A stretch of 64,000 nucleotides of DNA from Ciona savignyi (lineage: Eukaryota; Chordata; Ascidiacea; Phlebobranchia; Cionidae), in NCBI GenBank assembly GCA_000149265.1, contig CH003356.1:131941-195940 (forward strand), read 5' to 3'. Numbering within the stretch: position 1 is the first letter of the stretch; each line of letters starts with the position of its first letter. Under the pieces are notes generated by a model. It did not search any database, was not told the DNA's origin, and was given only the letters and a program-made list of their open reading frames with translations. Below are positions 12,874 to 24,688 of the stretch, in pieces. Made by a program: the position numbers and the translations under genes.

Positions 12874-15800
12874 AATTTCTTAAAATTACGCTATATGCGA
12901 ATTAAATTTTAATGGCGTCTTAGTAATCTGCAAATGGTCAAACTGTGTAAACTAATATTATTAATGTTTTAGATTTAGCAGTTTCAAATGTGAATATTTT
13001 TTTCAGAACTGCGCCATAGCGCAAAATACTCTATAATCAAAATGAACGATGTTCACAAAACTATGTGCTTTAAATTAATCCGTTTTAAAAAGAAAAAAGC
13101 TTCGACTGATATCAACGACCTCGCAATGACCAAAGCTTTGCGGTTGACGCCTGGCTGGTTATTGGCGCCGAACAAATGAAGATCGTGCTTAAATTATTCG
13201 GCGCATTAAACGTTTTCTTGTCGAATTTATCTGAATTATAAGTTAGAGCAAAATTCACACGATGTGCCTGACGATTCCATATATGAAGAAGACGTAAAAA
13301 TCCTACCTCGCCGTCGGCTTCTAAATACCAGAAATCCGGAAAAAACTATGCGGTCACTTTTAGCATTTCATGACCGGTTTGCTGTCTGGGCTACGGGTGA
13401 CATGTCTAAACATCGTGTTCACAAAATAATTCCCTCTGTGGCAAACCTCGAATCGCAATACGGTTCAAGTGTGATATTTCTGCAACGTGCAAGTCATGTT
13501 GAAGACAACAGTACCCGCAGTTAAGGACAAATACAAAGTGTTGTTAACACTAATGGTTGCCTTCAAATATGCGATTGTCTCATCTTTTTTTTCGTTGGTC
13601 CAGACCTCAGCTGACTTATATCAACTGATGCCACCCTTCGCAGTGATCGAATATAAATAAGCGCGGTCTGCGAAGAGTTTTTCTCCTACGCAATTGTAGG
13701 GGTGTGTTAATCGCCTTTTTCTGTGCGTAGGTTGCGTGTGCGCGTTTGACGTTGCGAAACTTATAGAACGATTATTAAGCCATGAAGTTTAACATAACAT
13801 TTCCCTAACCTTCCCAATACCAATTTTAAAACAGTAAGGCTTTATCTAAAATAATAAAATATTGTAAATCCTAGATTTTAAAACTGGCCTTTGTTTTTTG
13901 TGTCTGCCGATGAAGAAATATCCAAGCCAATAACTTCCACCTTCTAAATATGGTATAGAGTTCTTAACTGGCTAGTAGGCATGTGAAAATACGTTTAAAT
14001 TTGTTTATTTTGTCAAGCAGTCAAGAAAAGGTAAAAATAAACACTTTCGAATTCTCATGCAATCTCTGTAAGCTACAACAACGCCATACCGATATATATC
14101 TTAATTCCAATTTCTGTCATACTTAGTAAACATATTCTTTATGAACAACGAGAATGCGGCAAATGCCATAATTTAGGCCTAAAATAATATTTTAAACCAT
14201 TGCAGCTACTACTTACCAAACCAATTGATTCAAAAGAATTAATAACATTACGATGTCATAAATTTTTGTCAAAAATAACACTAGACTGCCAGTAGGCGTT
14301 GTCCACTTGACCTTTCAAAGAAAAAACGTTGGCTCTGACCGTTCTCTGATCAACCGAGTAATTAAGTGACCACCACTCAGCATGTGATGCTGCGAAGCAA
14401 AGTACGAAATATTTTGATGTTATATGCCAATACTTCTATGATGTCATTGCGGCCGTGGTTAGCGAACTTAATTAACGGTTCGCGCCACTAAAGATGAACT
14501 GTCGTAAACATAAAAGCAAGAGTTCCGTCGTGGTAAAGTTACCAACACCGAATCCAACGTCAATTTAAATAATTTGGCCTAAGCGTTACAATGAGTTGCA
14601 CAAGTAAACATGCAGCGACGCTTTTAGGAAACTCATCCTGACTTACAATGACAAAACTTTCTAACTTAAAATAGATTTTTCCGGTTTCGCAGTGCACATG
14701 AGAAAGCCCATGAATCTATACAACGGAAATGTTACAACATCGTGTTAAAATATATTGATACACGCTCATGTAATTCAACGCGCCAACATAATATTCAAGT
14801 CATGAGTCGTAACACCTAACCTTGATGACAAGAAAAATGTGCAAATAGAAAAGAGATGTTAACAAAAATATACATTTGCAATTAAACTTATTTTTAGTAC
14901 GATGTATTGAGGCTTACTGACCAAATATTTTCTACTTTGTAAAATAGATTTTGTCAAATCATTGTAACACTGGTTAACGTCAGATTACCTGATGCCCACA
15001 TATATGTTACTAGGGGACTCACATTGTGTTGTATATATTGAAGACGTTGTTTTATTATTGTTTAACCCACATTAAAGCAAGCCCATTGGCAAGAAAAGAA
15101 CTGAAGGGCTATATAGGCTACTTTAAAACAAACCACCTTTCGGCCGACGATAAGACGAACAACAATAAGAGCTTACCAACATGAGACACATATGTCATAC
15201 CGAAACCTTACAAAAATACAGCAATTGTTACACAAACATTTTCATTTGATATTTCCAGAATTCTTAGGATTTTCCCAGAATTTCATACTCAATCGTGATT
15301 TATAATAAACGGTTTTCAATGTACAATAATTTGCCCGTTGAATCCTACACACGATCGAGACCGCAATAAAAGACGAACGTGCTTTGTTTTAGACCCTTGT
15401 CCACTAAGATTAATGCAACCTTCCGTTGCTGGATAGCGATCAGGGTTAGTATTGATTACCGTTCACGAAACTAAAGGGTCTTGAAGCACTATTCGTTGGA
15501 CGCTTATAGAATTGCTCCGCTCGTGCAACGGGGCCGTGCCCAAACAACAGTACAAAAGTCATGAAATTGAATACTGACGTAATTGGGTGTTATAGGATTA
15601 TCCCACCAACGTGAAAGAGTAACAAACGTGTCTCCATCCCGATGCACGGAGTTAGATCAAACCCAAATTAGGTTAACAGACACATTTCAAACGTCTGATA
15701 GCATATTCCTCATTTTGCGAGTATATTAGTTCTCATCATGCTCGGATTAACTGATCTCTCCATGAAGAAATCGTCACGCGACAGCAATATTTAGAAAAGC

Positions 15801-18317
15801 AATTAATAAAATATGTTAAAACAATTACATCATTGCTGAAATACACCGGATTATTTAAGCAAGATCCCAAAATCGGGGCAGCTACGTGACCATGTTACGT
15901 AATAGATAGATGGGTTCGCATGCAACCACAGCACGTCCAAATCGATTACATTATGTTTTGAAACGCCTTAAGAACATGCGTCACAATAGTTCATTAGGGT
16001 GATGTAATCTAAAATTCGACACTTAATGCAATATGATCATTACCGCGGCAATTAAGGGTATACACGATAAAACGTCGTCAATTTTTATCCGTATACATTG
16101 CATTATATATGGCAATATGTCAACGCTTAACGGGCTGCTGCATTGATCAATGAAAGCCTTAATATAAGATCCCAAAGTATTTGTCGGGAACTTCTCTAAT
16201 TTGACATTATTATTTCCGAAACACTCAATATATCAAATGAAATGTCATAATATATATCGTGCGCTTGAATAGGAACACATCACTGCGTGTAAAATTAATG
16301 GCATAGCAGTTTTCGTAATGAGTCTGGCTTGACCAAAGGCACAAGACGTTTTGGTGGTTATTAAAGTAATTTTTGATGACCAAACTGCCGCATTTGTTTT
16401 ACCTTGCACAACAACAAAATAAATCTTATGTTTCACTACCCGTATAATCAGCGCTATTTAAGCAATAAAACACTGATAATAAAGTAAAACTACCAAAGGG
16501 ATAAATAATAACAGCTACCGCACAGTCTAATTAAATTCTTGCTGACACAACAATATCATTGAACGGAACAGGTGTTGTAGTTGATAGAATACCCGAAACA
16601 AGGTTGTTTTTCTATAACTTTTGGTTCTAATATCGAAAACAAAATGAACGACTGACCAGAATCAAAAACAAAGTTGTGTATTTACTTGATTGAAATTTAA
16701 AGGATATTTATGAATATACGTTTGAGCTTTGGTAGAAAAACAAAAAAGCACCGTCGGTACCTTTAGGCGTCCAAAAAAACAATTTGAAATCTCTAATGCT
16801 ATATATGAGGCAAATCATTAATGTCGTTTAACTCGGAAATTGCGTATGAACAAAACTCCAGGATGATATATGTATGAATGTCCCGCTTATTATATTGTTG
16901 GAATGGTTTCCACACACGATAAACCACTTGATAATATAATTTTCTTTGTTTCGTCATTTAGCTTAACGGCCCACGTATACTTTTTTTAAAGCTTAAAATT
17001 AAGAAAAATGCTGTGGCTGCGAATAATTGGTGGCTACTTTAAAGCAAAGGGTCTACTCATGTAATTACATAGGCAACACTTTTGTAGGAGGCAGAAAAAT
17101 CTTGTCAAGAAAAATCCCCGAATATAGATTAATTGTTATCCTCAATTGAAATTACAATAATTGTTGGCGCACAATAAATTGGCCATTATATTTCATTATA
17201 ACTACCGGAAGCTTAAAATGTGTATAACTACGCAAATATTTTGCTGAGTTTAAATTGGCATAGTGCGTTTTGATTGACGTTTAGTCTATAAAATATGACG
17301 CCAATTGTTCATTTTTACACACATCCGGTTTTTAATATTTTACGTGCCTCTGTATACGTACGTTAAAAAAAACGTGGGGTTGTGTACTGCGTAACTTTTT
17401 AACAGGGGAGGACCTACGTTAAATGTGAGCCACGTATTTTACAGGAAGTCTGGGCAGACTAGACAACTGAATACGGTGAGTTATATTAATCCGTTTGTGG
17501 TAAGCAAAAGATGCAATAAACTAATCCTTTATAAAAGCATTCTATTAAAATGCATAACTGTTCACGTATGTTGGCTGTCGCCGAGTCAATTGGCTCTAAT
17601 GTCTATAGAGACGATAATCTTGAAATGCGTTCAAGTCACGTTCATACTTACAGATGGTAGGGTATACTTTATTCAGTTGCGACCACAGACACTCGTACTA
17701 AATTTCGACGGGCGACTGGAAAACTCATTGTTATCATCTTATAGTATACGTACCACCTGTCCAAACATTAAGTTAATTTGGGACATCATACGTCTAAAGA
17801 TTCCCTAGATTAAATCTTTCCTTTGGTTGTGATTGTAGACATTTTTTCCTTCATTAGTTAAATTTGGACGTAAAACTTAGTGAAATGAAATCGTGCAGTC
17901 TTCGCACATCAGTTGCGTGTTTGCAGACAAATTTAAGGTTAATGCTTCCGTCCGCAGATTTCGACTTCGCGTGAAATGCCAAATGGGGATTATGGCATAA
18001 TTATCAATTAGCAACAGCATCAAGTAATCGTGAACGAACATGGTTATATTTAAAAGAACAAAAATATACTTTTAATCAGTTGAGCAATTATTATAATCAA
18101 TAAACGATTGCAATTAGTTATCAAGAATAAGATGGATAACTCGTCATTACATCAACGTGCAAATTAATGTGGAAAAGTTTAAAATGTTCTGCATCTACGT
18201 TTAACGTGATCGCTTGCACGTGTGATCTGGTCATGTGACATACAGCTCTATAGCGACACCACCCGTGTTGCACGGACCGTTAAAAACAGTTAAACAAATA
18301 ATAAAATAATCCAAACG
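12874..18317. other. 5.4-kb intergenic region, no gene seen
   Basis: This region lies upstream of the CCP gene and downstream of COQ4. I found no stretch with family similarity, no convincing splice-linked coding segments and no RNA gene. Plus-strand open frames of 86 and 127 codons (13264-13524, 17425-17808) have no recognisable features. At 13632-13676 a TATAAATA-like motif sits between the inverted 8-mers CTTCGCAG and CTGCGAAG. It could be a plus-strand promoter or chance. Confidence 0.5.
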
Positions 18318-18323
18318 TTTTAT
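18318..18323 (-). promoter_or_regulatory. Poly(A) signal AATAAA for COQ4
   Basis: AATAAA on the minus strand, about 50 nt downstream of the COQ4 stop codon at 18371-18373. Confidence 0.6.
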
Positions 18324-18370
18324 TGCAGAAGTAATAAATATTCAAATGTAAAACAAACAAAAAAAGTAAA

Positions 18371-20502
18371 TTATCTTGAAGAGGAAGAGTTAAATTTCAT
18401 TTCATTTCGTAAGTCATCAATATCTTGGTCAAATCTCTCTTCAAAATAAATATTCATGAAAAACTCAGACGTCATAGAAATTGGTATCACTCTTGGTAAG
18501 TCTTCTGTAAAAAGCAGTCGTCGTCTTTTTCGACTTAACCTATAGGGAAAAAATTTATATATATATGTATTATTATGTAACTTTTCCTTTGAACCAGATA
18601 ATACTGGATAGGTGCAATGTCCAAAAAACTTTGTATCCAACTTACAGAATAGAACCTAAAATTCTGACTGGTAGGTTTACATAAAAGAAAAAAATGTATT
18701 ACCTTGTAGTTCCACCAATAGCAGCAAGCCAGCACATTGGGAGAGTTGTCTGTATTGCCTCAAACCATTTTACATTCACTTCACCCCGTAAGTCTGTTCG
18801 TTGGCCTGATTTATAACAATAAAGCGTATTATAACAAAGTCATCTTTTTTATTTAAATTTTATATTATTTATTTTTGTTACAACCATGACAGACATGCTT
18901 TGTATGTATATAGTCAGTGTGAAAAAGTTGTCCGATCAGGTGAAAAGATTTAAAAAAATTGTAATAAAAGCAAGGGGAACTGGCAAGATATATAAAATGA
19001 ATTATGAATACACAATTGAACTCACCATAATCCAATTGGATATACCCCCCAAAAAATACCCAAGTAATAACACTGAATGTTAACATCCAGAAAATGTTAA
19101 ATTAAGTTATTAAACTTTAATAGGTGTTACCTACTATGGACAATTGAGAGGGATAATTAGGATAACCCTATGGAAATACCTGGAAAGACTTTGAATTATA
19201 AAAAGAAAAGCGTTTTTTTGTATTTTCGGTGCCAATATTCTTTTATTCCCAATATATAAATACTTACCAAGCAAAAGATGATTGAAATCGTGTGTTTCAC
19301 GATATCTTTGCATCACATATGCTAGGTCAGGATTATCAACAAACTTTACTTCTTTTCTTGAGTCTGGTGTGATTTTCTACATGTACATGTGAGGTAATGA
19401 AATAAAAATATTATAATTCGAATTAGCTTGAAAGTTAAATGCATAGCTTTTCAGTCTAAAATGGTTGCAGATTTGTGAGGAAACTAAAGATTGCCATGCT
19501 TTAATGCTTCTTGTGTTTTCCTATTTATTAGATAAACATATTTATATCTTATCCTATTCTAAACAATTGTGGAAAGTTGAAGTTTCAAGTAAAGTAAAAA
19601 CATTAAGTACAGTGACCTGGATAAATGTAAAAATAAAAATTTAATTGTTTAACAAAAAACTTACATATCTATTTAACATATTCACATATTGTCGGCCAAA
19701 TGTAGATTCTGGAAGTGCTCTGAGTAATTTCAAGTCCACAGTAGAAGTGTTAATTCTAGGTTTTTCATCTAATATTCGACGACCGGTTGAATTGTTTTGC
19801 ATTTTATCTTGCATATATTCTAATGCTTTACATGCAGTAGTTTCACTGCATACCGCGACCATATCTGCCATGGGGAAAGTAAAGTGATAAATATATAGAC
19901 TTTAAATATACCGGTACTAAAACACTAAAACAGTTGGGATTATTCATCTGTGATAGAATAGCTCAATTGTGAAGAGCATAAGCGATATGCAGGCAACAGA
20001 AAGGTTGTGTAAATCAAAACCGGTCGGGTCTTAGACAGTTGTATTTTTGGGCAATGCCCTTTGCAGACATCATCTAAACCCAGCAGATTTATAGGCTGTA
20101 GACTAAAAAAAAAACGGAAGTGAGGCTGCTATCTGCCTATTCCGGTGAGATACCCTTGTTTGCCCATTCATGAAGTTAAAAACTTGAATATCCCATACTA
20201 TCCTCTTACCCAGTATAAAAGATCATCAATGGATAATATCTAGTTAGCTAATGTATGTTAATTGTTTAGTGTAAAATTGATTAAAAGATTAAAAATACTG
20301 GCAGAAATTTAGTATAAGAATGATTTCTGTGCATTCCATAATTTATATATGTGTTCAAGCACGAGTATATGTTTATATATACTTAAAAGAGATTCTTACC
20401 ATCACGATAAGGATTTCTGAGAGCAGTAATGGCGGACGAGGTGCCTAGCAACAACCTTGAGAAAGCTGAGATAGGAATATGGTTGGGATACAATGCAGCC
20501 AT
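18371..20502 (-). CDS. COQ4: Ubiquinone biosynthesis protein COQ4 homologue
   Basis: COQ4 is a mitochondrial inner-membrane-associated protein needed for coenzyme Q synthesis and for the CoQ biosynthetic complex. Exons: 20400-20549 (coding from the first in-frame ATG at 20502), 19665-19864, 19268-19376, 18703-18805, 18371-18539, giving 227 codons with continuous phases. Family landmarks are YPNHIP near the start, PYRDDMVAV, RPRI(N)TSTVDL-like and the metal-site motif HDxxHx11E, seen as HDFNH, eleven residues, then Glu across the exon 3/4 junction. [13 protein letters not shown] and FEERFDQD also match the family. The start is uncertain: the exon is open upstream of that ATG to the acceptor at 20549 and no targeting peptide is visible, so either an upstream exon is missing or the message is trans-spliced there. 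The gene lies about 200 bp downstream of NDUFB10 on the same strand. Confidence 0.9.
19945..20215 (+). mobile_element. Diverged SINE-like copy in COQ4 intron 1
   Basis: The segments 'gggcaatgccctttgcagacat', 'aacccagcag', 'cccattcatgaa' and 'tatcccatactatcctc' line up in order with the SINE copies at 32332 and 50807. Overall identity is low, so this is an old or deleted copy. Confidence 0.4.
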
Positions 20503-20548
20503 TTTTACATTAACATTACCTACTGATGGAACATATTGTTTTTGCCCT

Positions 20549-20595
20549 GAAATAACGCACAAAAGTATGATAGATAAATTATATGTAAGTTTAAT
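20549..20595 (-). promoter_or_regulatory. ATTAAA signal followed by a 3' splice acceptor between NDUFB10 and COQ4
   Basis: On the minus strand ATTAAA (20590-20595) is followed about 40 nt later by a pyrimidine-rich TTATTTCAG acceptor ending at 20550. This is the arrangement expected where an upstream gene is polyadenylated and a downstream operon gene receives a spliced leader. An ordinary cis intron is the alternative. Confidence 0.35.
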
Positions 20596-20756
20596 GTTGG
20601 TATCATATTTCAAAGCACTACCACAGCAAAAGACTTGGGAACATTTGTAAAAATTTGGAACATTTTTAGCGATTCAAATAAAAGTATTTCACTGATAACT
20701 CCGAGATCTAGTAATACAAAGGACAACATTTTATATTTTATAAAGAATCCAAGAAT

Positions 20757-21362
20757 TTAGCTCGAGTCTGTCTGTTGATTTATTCTAGCAAGATAACGAT
20801 CCTCGATGAATCTATTTTTCTGCTTCTGCAGAACTTTTCTTGCAGTGATGGTGTACCCAATATCTCCGTATTTCATCTGCCAAGCATATAAAGCTTTCTG
20901 CTCCATTTCCTTGATTTCCTTGCACTTTTCCACCTCGATGTTCTGGTTTTGCACCGAGCATGCCATAAGTCGACGCCGGATAACTTCAATGATCTCCTGG
21001 TCCACTTTCTGATCTCTCCGGAATTGGGCTTCTGCTTCATGAACGCAAACGAAGTCTTCAACCGAGCATTCCCAAATATTCGGTACTCTTGCAAACTTGT
21101 GGTGATAATAGCGCCTTGGCTTCACAACCCTGATGGAATCACAAAATTTCTGGAAATATTCTATTGGTTTGTAGAGTGGGTAGTATATAGCGGAGTAAAA
21201 CATGGGAAGAAAGTTGAACTTGCTCTTGAACTCGGTGATGGGTACATCAACAATAGGATCATTATATGTTCGGTTTCGCTCTCGAATCCTCGGATCTTTA
21301 AAATGATCCACCACACCAGGTATCCGTGGCAATCCAGACAGATTCGATTCTGACTGGGCCAT
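20757..21362 (-). CDS. NDUFB10: NADH dehydrogenase (ubiquinone) 1 beta subcomplex subunit 10 (PDSW)
   Basis: NDUFB10 is an accessory subunit of the membrane arm of respiratory complex I, exposed to the mitochondrial intermembrane space. The single-exon reading frame encodes 201 residues (the human protein has about 172). The core matches the family: RRYYHHKFARVPNIWEC, then EAEAQFRRDQKVDQEII. The four cysteines of the two disulfides are kept with family spacing: C-x6-C (ECSVEDFVC) and C-x11-C (ACSVQNQNIEVEKC). The N-terminal 50 residues are longer and less conserved. The ATG complementary to 21360-21362 is the first in frame and lies 29 nt inside a likely splice acceptor at 21392. COQ4 follows immediately. 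Confidence 0.93.
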   Translation of the reverse strand: MAQSESNLSGLPRIPGVVDHFKDPRIRERNRTYNDPIVDVPITEFKSKFNFLPMFYSAIYYPLYKPIEYFQKFCDSIRVVKPRRYYHHKFARVPNIWECSVEDFVCVHEAEAQFRRDQKVDQEIIEVIRRRLMACSVQNQNIEVEKCKEIKEMEQKALYAWQMKYGDIGYTITARKVLQKQKNRFIEDRYLARINQQTDSS

Positions 21363-21390
21363 AATTAGCTACCGCTACCTAACCAGAGCT

Positions 21391-21410
21391 ACTGTTGAAA
21401 AAAATTTAAC
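21391..21410 (-). promoter_or_regulatory. Splice acceptor just upstream of the NDUFB10 start
   Basis: On the minus strand, AAATTTTTTTCAACAG ends 29 nt before the NDUFB10 ATG. It fits either a spliced-leader trans-splice site, common in Ciona, or the end of a 5' UTR intron. No matching donor was identified. Confidence 0.4.
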
Positions 21411-21652
21411 AGATATAGATAAAACAGTTAAACAGATATGGATAAATACAAATATGAATCTATGTTGAAGGCTTTATGAGTGAATGTCCCTTCTTTTTGT
21501 CACAAAATCTAAAAATAACACACTATTAAAGGAAGAGCTGTCCATTCATAAACAAGTGCACAAAAAGAATAATCATAATTTTTTATTGGTTTGGTTCACC
21601 GAGCAAAGGAAGTTATATATTCAGGCGTTGTTGTTATTCGTGATGTAGGAGT

Positions 21653-21855
21653 GCCTCTAAATACTACAGGATCGCTTGGACGACTTAGATTGCTATGGAA
21701 AGTAATTCTAACCCTTTCCCAAACACTAATCTCAACCACAGTACTAAGTTACACCCCAACCCTAACATTAATAGCATGGCTTTTGCAATTACGAAGTATA
21801 GTAAGCGACCCAAGCGATTTAAGCGCTCCATGTGATCCTGTAGTATTTAGAGGTA
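21653..21855. mobile_element. MITE with perfect 20-bp terminal inverted repeats
   Basis: CCTCTAAATACTACAGGATC at the left end is perfectly inverted at the right end (21834-21853). The internal 160 bp has no coding capacity. A more decayed relative in the same orientation for its termini lies at 47402-47622. Confidence 0.75.
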
Positions 21856-22260
21856 CCGGTGATGTCGTGTATATAAGGTACCGGCTCTCGTGCGCCGTGC
21901 GGTCAAACAACAGTGCGAAATTACTCTTCCCCGCGTGGATCTTGTATAAAGCATTGGGACTACTACGTTGTTTACAATGCACATAATTATTTTTACCGGC
22001 GATTATGGATCTTATTAGTTGGTGAATAACCAAAAGTAAGCAAATTGAAAGGTCAAACAGCAATGCAAAAGCGACTTGCATTGTTCGAGATGACAAGTCT
22101 AGTGTTTCCAAAAAAATTTAATAGTTAAAACACAAAACCTATCATTATAATATTTATCATTAATACCGGTATAATATTTAAGACCCCGGACACAGAAAAG
22201 TGTATATTTTAAACGGGTATGCAAAACGACAAATAATAGTATTTTAAGTATGAAGAGAGG

Positions 22261-22307
22261 TAGACCGCACATAGTACCATAGAATACTATGATAGTACTG
22301 CGGTCTA
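22261..22307. repeat. Imperfect hairpin (inverted repeat)
   Basis: TAGACCGCA at 22261 and TGCGGTCTA ending near 22307 are perfect inverses, and the inner arms ATAGTACCATAG and CTATGATAGTAC also pair almost fully around a 4-nt loop. Confidence 0.6.
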
Positions 22308-22309
22308 GG

Positions 22310-23815
22310 CCACACGACCTCAAAGAACACCTGAACTATATTTATTAATTTTACATGTCAAAGTACGCGCTAACAACAAAAAATTGAATCATAAGCGTTT
22401 ATAATCACGGTTCGGACACGGCATTTTGTCACGCCAACGTTTTGATAGAAAGTGTGGTTTATCTGGTAAGCGAATGGAAGTTAGAATTGAGGTAAGCTAA
22501 ATCTGACCGTTTTGTCTGCGGATGGCGACGAAGAAATTAAAATAAAAAATGCCTTGTTACAGTATGGCTTTGGTTCATACTAGCTTTGGATTGGTATCTA
22601 ATTCTTTGTTTGTTTGATTGCACCATGATAATACGCATCGCTTATGCCACGCTAAACCTTTTAGTCCCCGTTTATTTTGCCTGGGAACAATTTTACGCTT
22701 TGTTGCACCTTAAATGAATATAATAAGCACACAAACTTGCAACAATTATGTTTTGTAGTTGCTTATTACCAAGGTATAATGTGGTACTAAGTTTCAGTCT
22801 TGAGAATGTGCCCCAGTGTAGAGACTTTTGGCGTAAAAATTAACCGAAGCACACCTCGCTTAGCCTCAGTTTAGGCTTTACTACATATTCCTCTCACAAC
22901 AACTATTAAAGCACATGGGTCTAATAAAGGTATGTAACAATACCATGTAAACTTAAGTATATTAAAAGTTCACCATATCAGTTAAGCAAAACTCTTGAAA
23001 GTTTTTATTAAACTAGACTAAGTTTCGAATCTAGGGTAAAGGATGGTGACTTAGACCTTTTTTTATAGACCGATGAATGTATTGTTCGCGTTATTCATTC
23101 GGATACAAAACTGTTTAAACTCTGAAAGTTTTTTTACTGATATTGGACACAATTTGTAAAGAGCCTTTCTGTCCTTTCTTTTACCTTTTCCTATCTTTAT
23201 TTTTTTTCTATTAAATTTTATCAGCCAAGTGCCTAGAATAGTTTTTGTTTCAGACACCAGGACATATCCTTCCCTTATTCTGCAAGTACTTGCTTATTGT
23301 ATTACCCGCTAAGATATTACGTAGTTGATACAAATAAAAGTACACATAATTTGTGGGATGGTCTTTGCATTTACGTCGAGATGTTATCCAACATCTCAGT
23401 TAAAACTGAATTTTGTTAATATGATCGAATCCTTGCTGCAACGTTTTTATTATATTTTTTTATTTGGTTTAATACTGCTGGTTTTGTTTATACTGTGGAT
23501 GTATTCCTGTTGTAGCCTACACCTATTCCTACTTCGAAATAAGTCATAGAAAGCATATGCTCATTGGCATTATGCACATCTAATATATATAGTCCGGCTT
23601 CTAATTATTTAACGCTTTTAGAATTATATTTTACTCTTTTTAACATTTTACTATAGCAACAAACCAAGCTTCACTCAGGCTGGTCCTATTTTACGGTTCG
23701 AAATTATTATGATAAATTTCTAATTATTTGTTTGCAATGTGTTGTAATATTACTTAGATTTAATGTCCCCTTCGGTTTATACCCTTTTAAATAAGTGATA
23801 TAACCACTTTGTTGT
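22310..23815. other. AT-rich intergenic stretch, nothing recognised
   Basis: No gene, RNA or repeat family was recognised here. The open frames are short and unsupported. Confidence 0.4.
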
Positions 23816-23818
23816 ATA

Positions 23819-24017
23819 CGGTGGCCCATAATGGCAATCCTGGTGGCCCATATCGGCGAAATAGTTTTGTCGATTTGCAAAAGAGTTTTGCCGATTGGCT
23901 GTCAATAAAGATTTACGGATCGGCGAAATAGTTTTTCCGATTTGAAAATATGTTTGTCGATTATAAAATAGTTTTGTAGAATATTATAGAGTTCAGGATT
24001 GTCCTTGTGGGCCACCG
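23819..24017. mobile_element. 199-bp MITE with TA target duplication
   Basis: The left end CGGTGGCCCATAATGGCAAT and the right end inverted (CGGTGGCCCACAAGGACAAT) form terminal inverted repeats of about 24 bp with a few mismatches. TA flanks both ends (23817-23818, 24018-24019), as for Tc1/mariner-type elements. Inside, the phrase 'ggcgaaatagtttt(t/g)(c/t)cgattt' occurs repeatedly as a subterminal direct repeat. Confidence 0.75.
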
Positions 24018-24670
24018 TAGTTTTTCTATCCCGTTTAAAGTTGTTTTATTTGCAACTCAACTATACCAACACGAATATACTAAAACTAAACTAAATTCTT
24101 ATACTCCCCGAATGCGTACACATACTACCCGAATGCGTTTTCTTGCAGAAAATAAGAGTTGTAATAGACAGTTGGTACTATCTAGTAGGTTTAAAAATTA
24201 CATTGTATTTGATAAATTGTTAATTAAAATTACTAATACAAAATGGATACGTGCTCTAAAAAGTTTCTCTTTTGTTGTAAATGGTTAAACGGAAGAATGA
24301 GTAACTTACAATATGCAGACTATTTATATGAAAAAACACAAACAGCCTACAAGTAAAAATATGTAAAAAATTAAGATGACATGGAACGTAATTATCGGGA
24401 ATAACAAATAGGACTGACTGCGAAAAAGCCAAAACTGAAGGAAAACAGAGAGAGAGCTTTCTTCAATTATAATATAAAACAATTACAACATAATTTTAAT
24501 TAGGAATGTAAGAAAGATAAACAGATTTATTATTACTGTTAAACATTACTTTCATATCAAATACTAGTTATGAAATTCGCTACAGAGATTACGTGCAATA
24601 ATTTAAATATGTGTAATTGAAAAGGTAGATCTTTATGCATTGAATAATATGTAGTTTAAATTATTCTGAT

Positions 24671-24676
24671 TTTATT
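24671..24676 (-). promoter_or_regulatory. Poly(A) signal AATAAA for the Gln/Gly repeat gene
   Basis: AATAAA lies 12 nt downstream of the stop codon at 24689-24691. Confidence 0.6.
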
Positions 24677-24688
24677 AGGATAAATTTA

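Noticed and set aside
13264..13524. 86-codon plus-strand open frame
   Set aside because: No recognisable feature. Its closeness to the TATA-like motif at 13650 does not help, since the motif lies downstream of it.
17425..17808. 127-codon plus-strand open frame in the 12.9-18.3 kb desert
   Set aside because: No signal peptide, domain, repeat or splice context; consistent with chance in AT-rich DNA.
18865..19086. Small open frames in COQ4 intron 4, including one with a hydrophobic start
   Set aside because: The flanking COQ4 exons join directly in phase across the conserved HDxxHx11E motif, so no extra exon is needed here.
21591..22111. Open frames of 120-131 codons on both strands
   Set aside because: They run through the MITE at 21653-21855 and share no family similarity.
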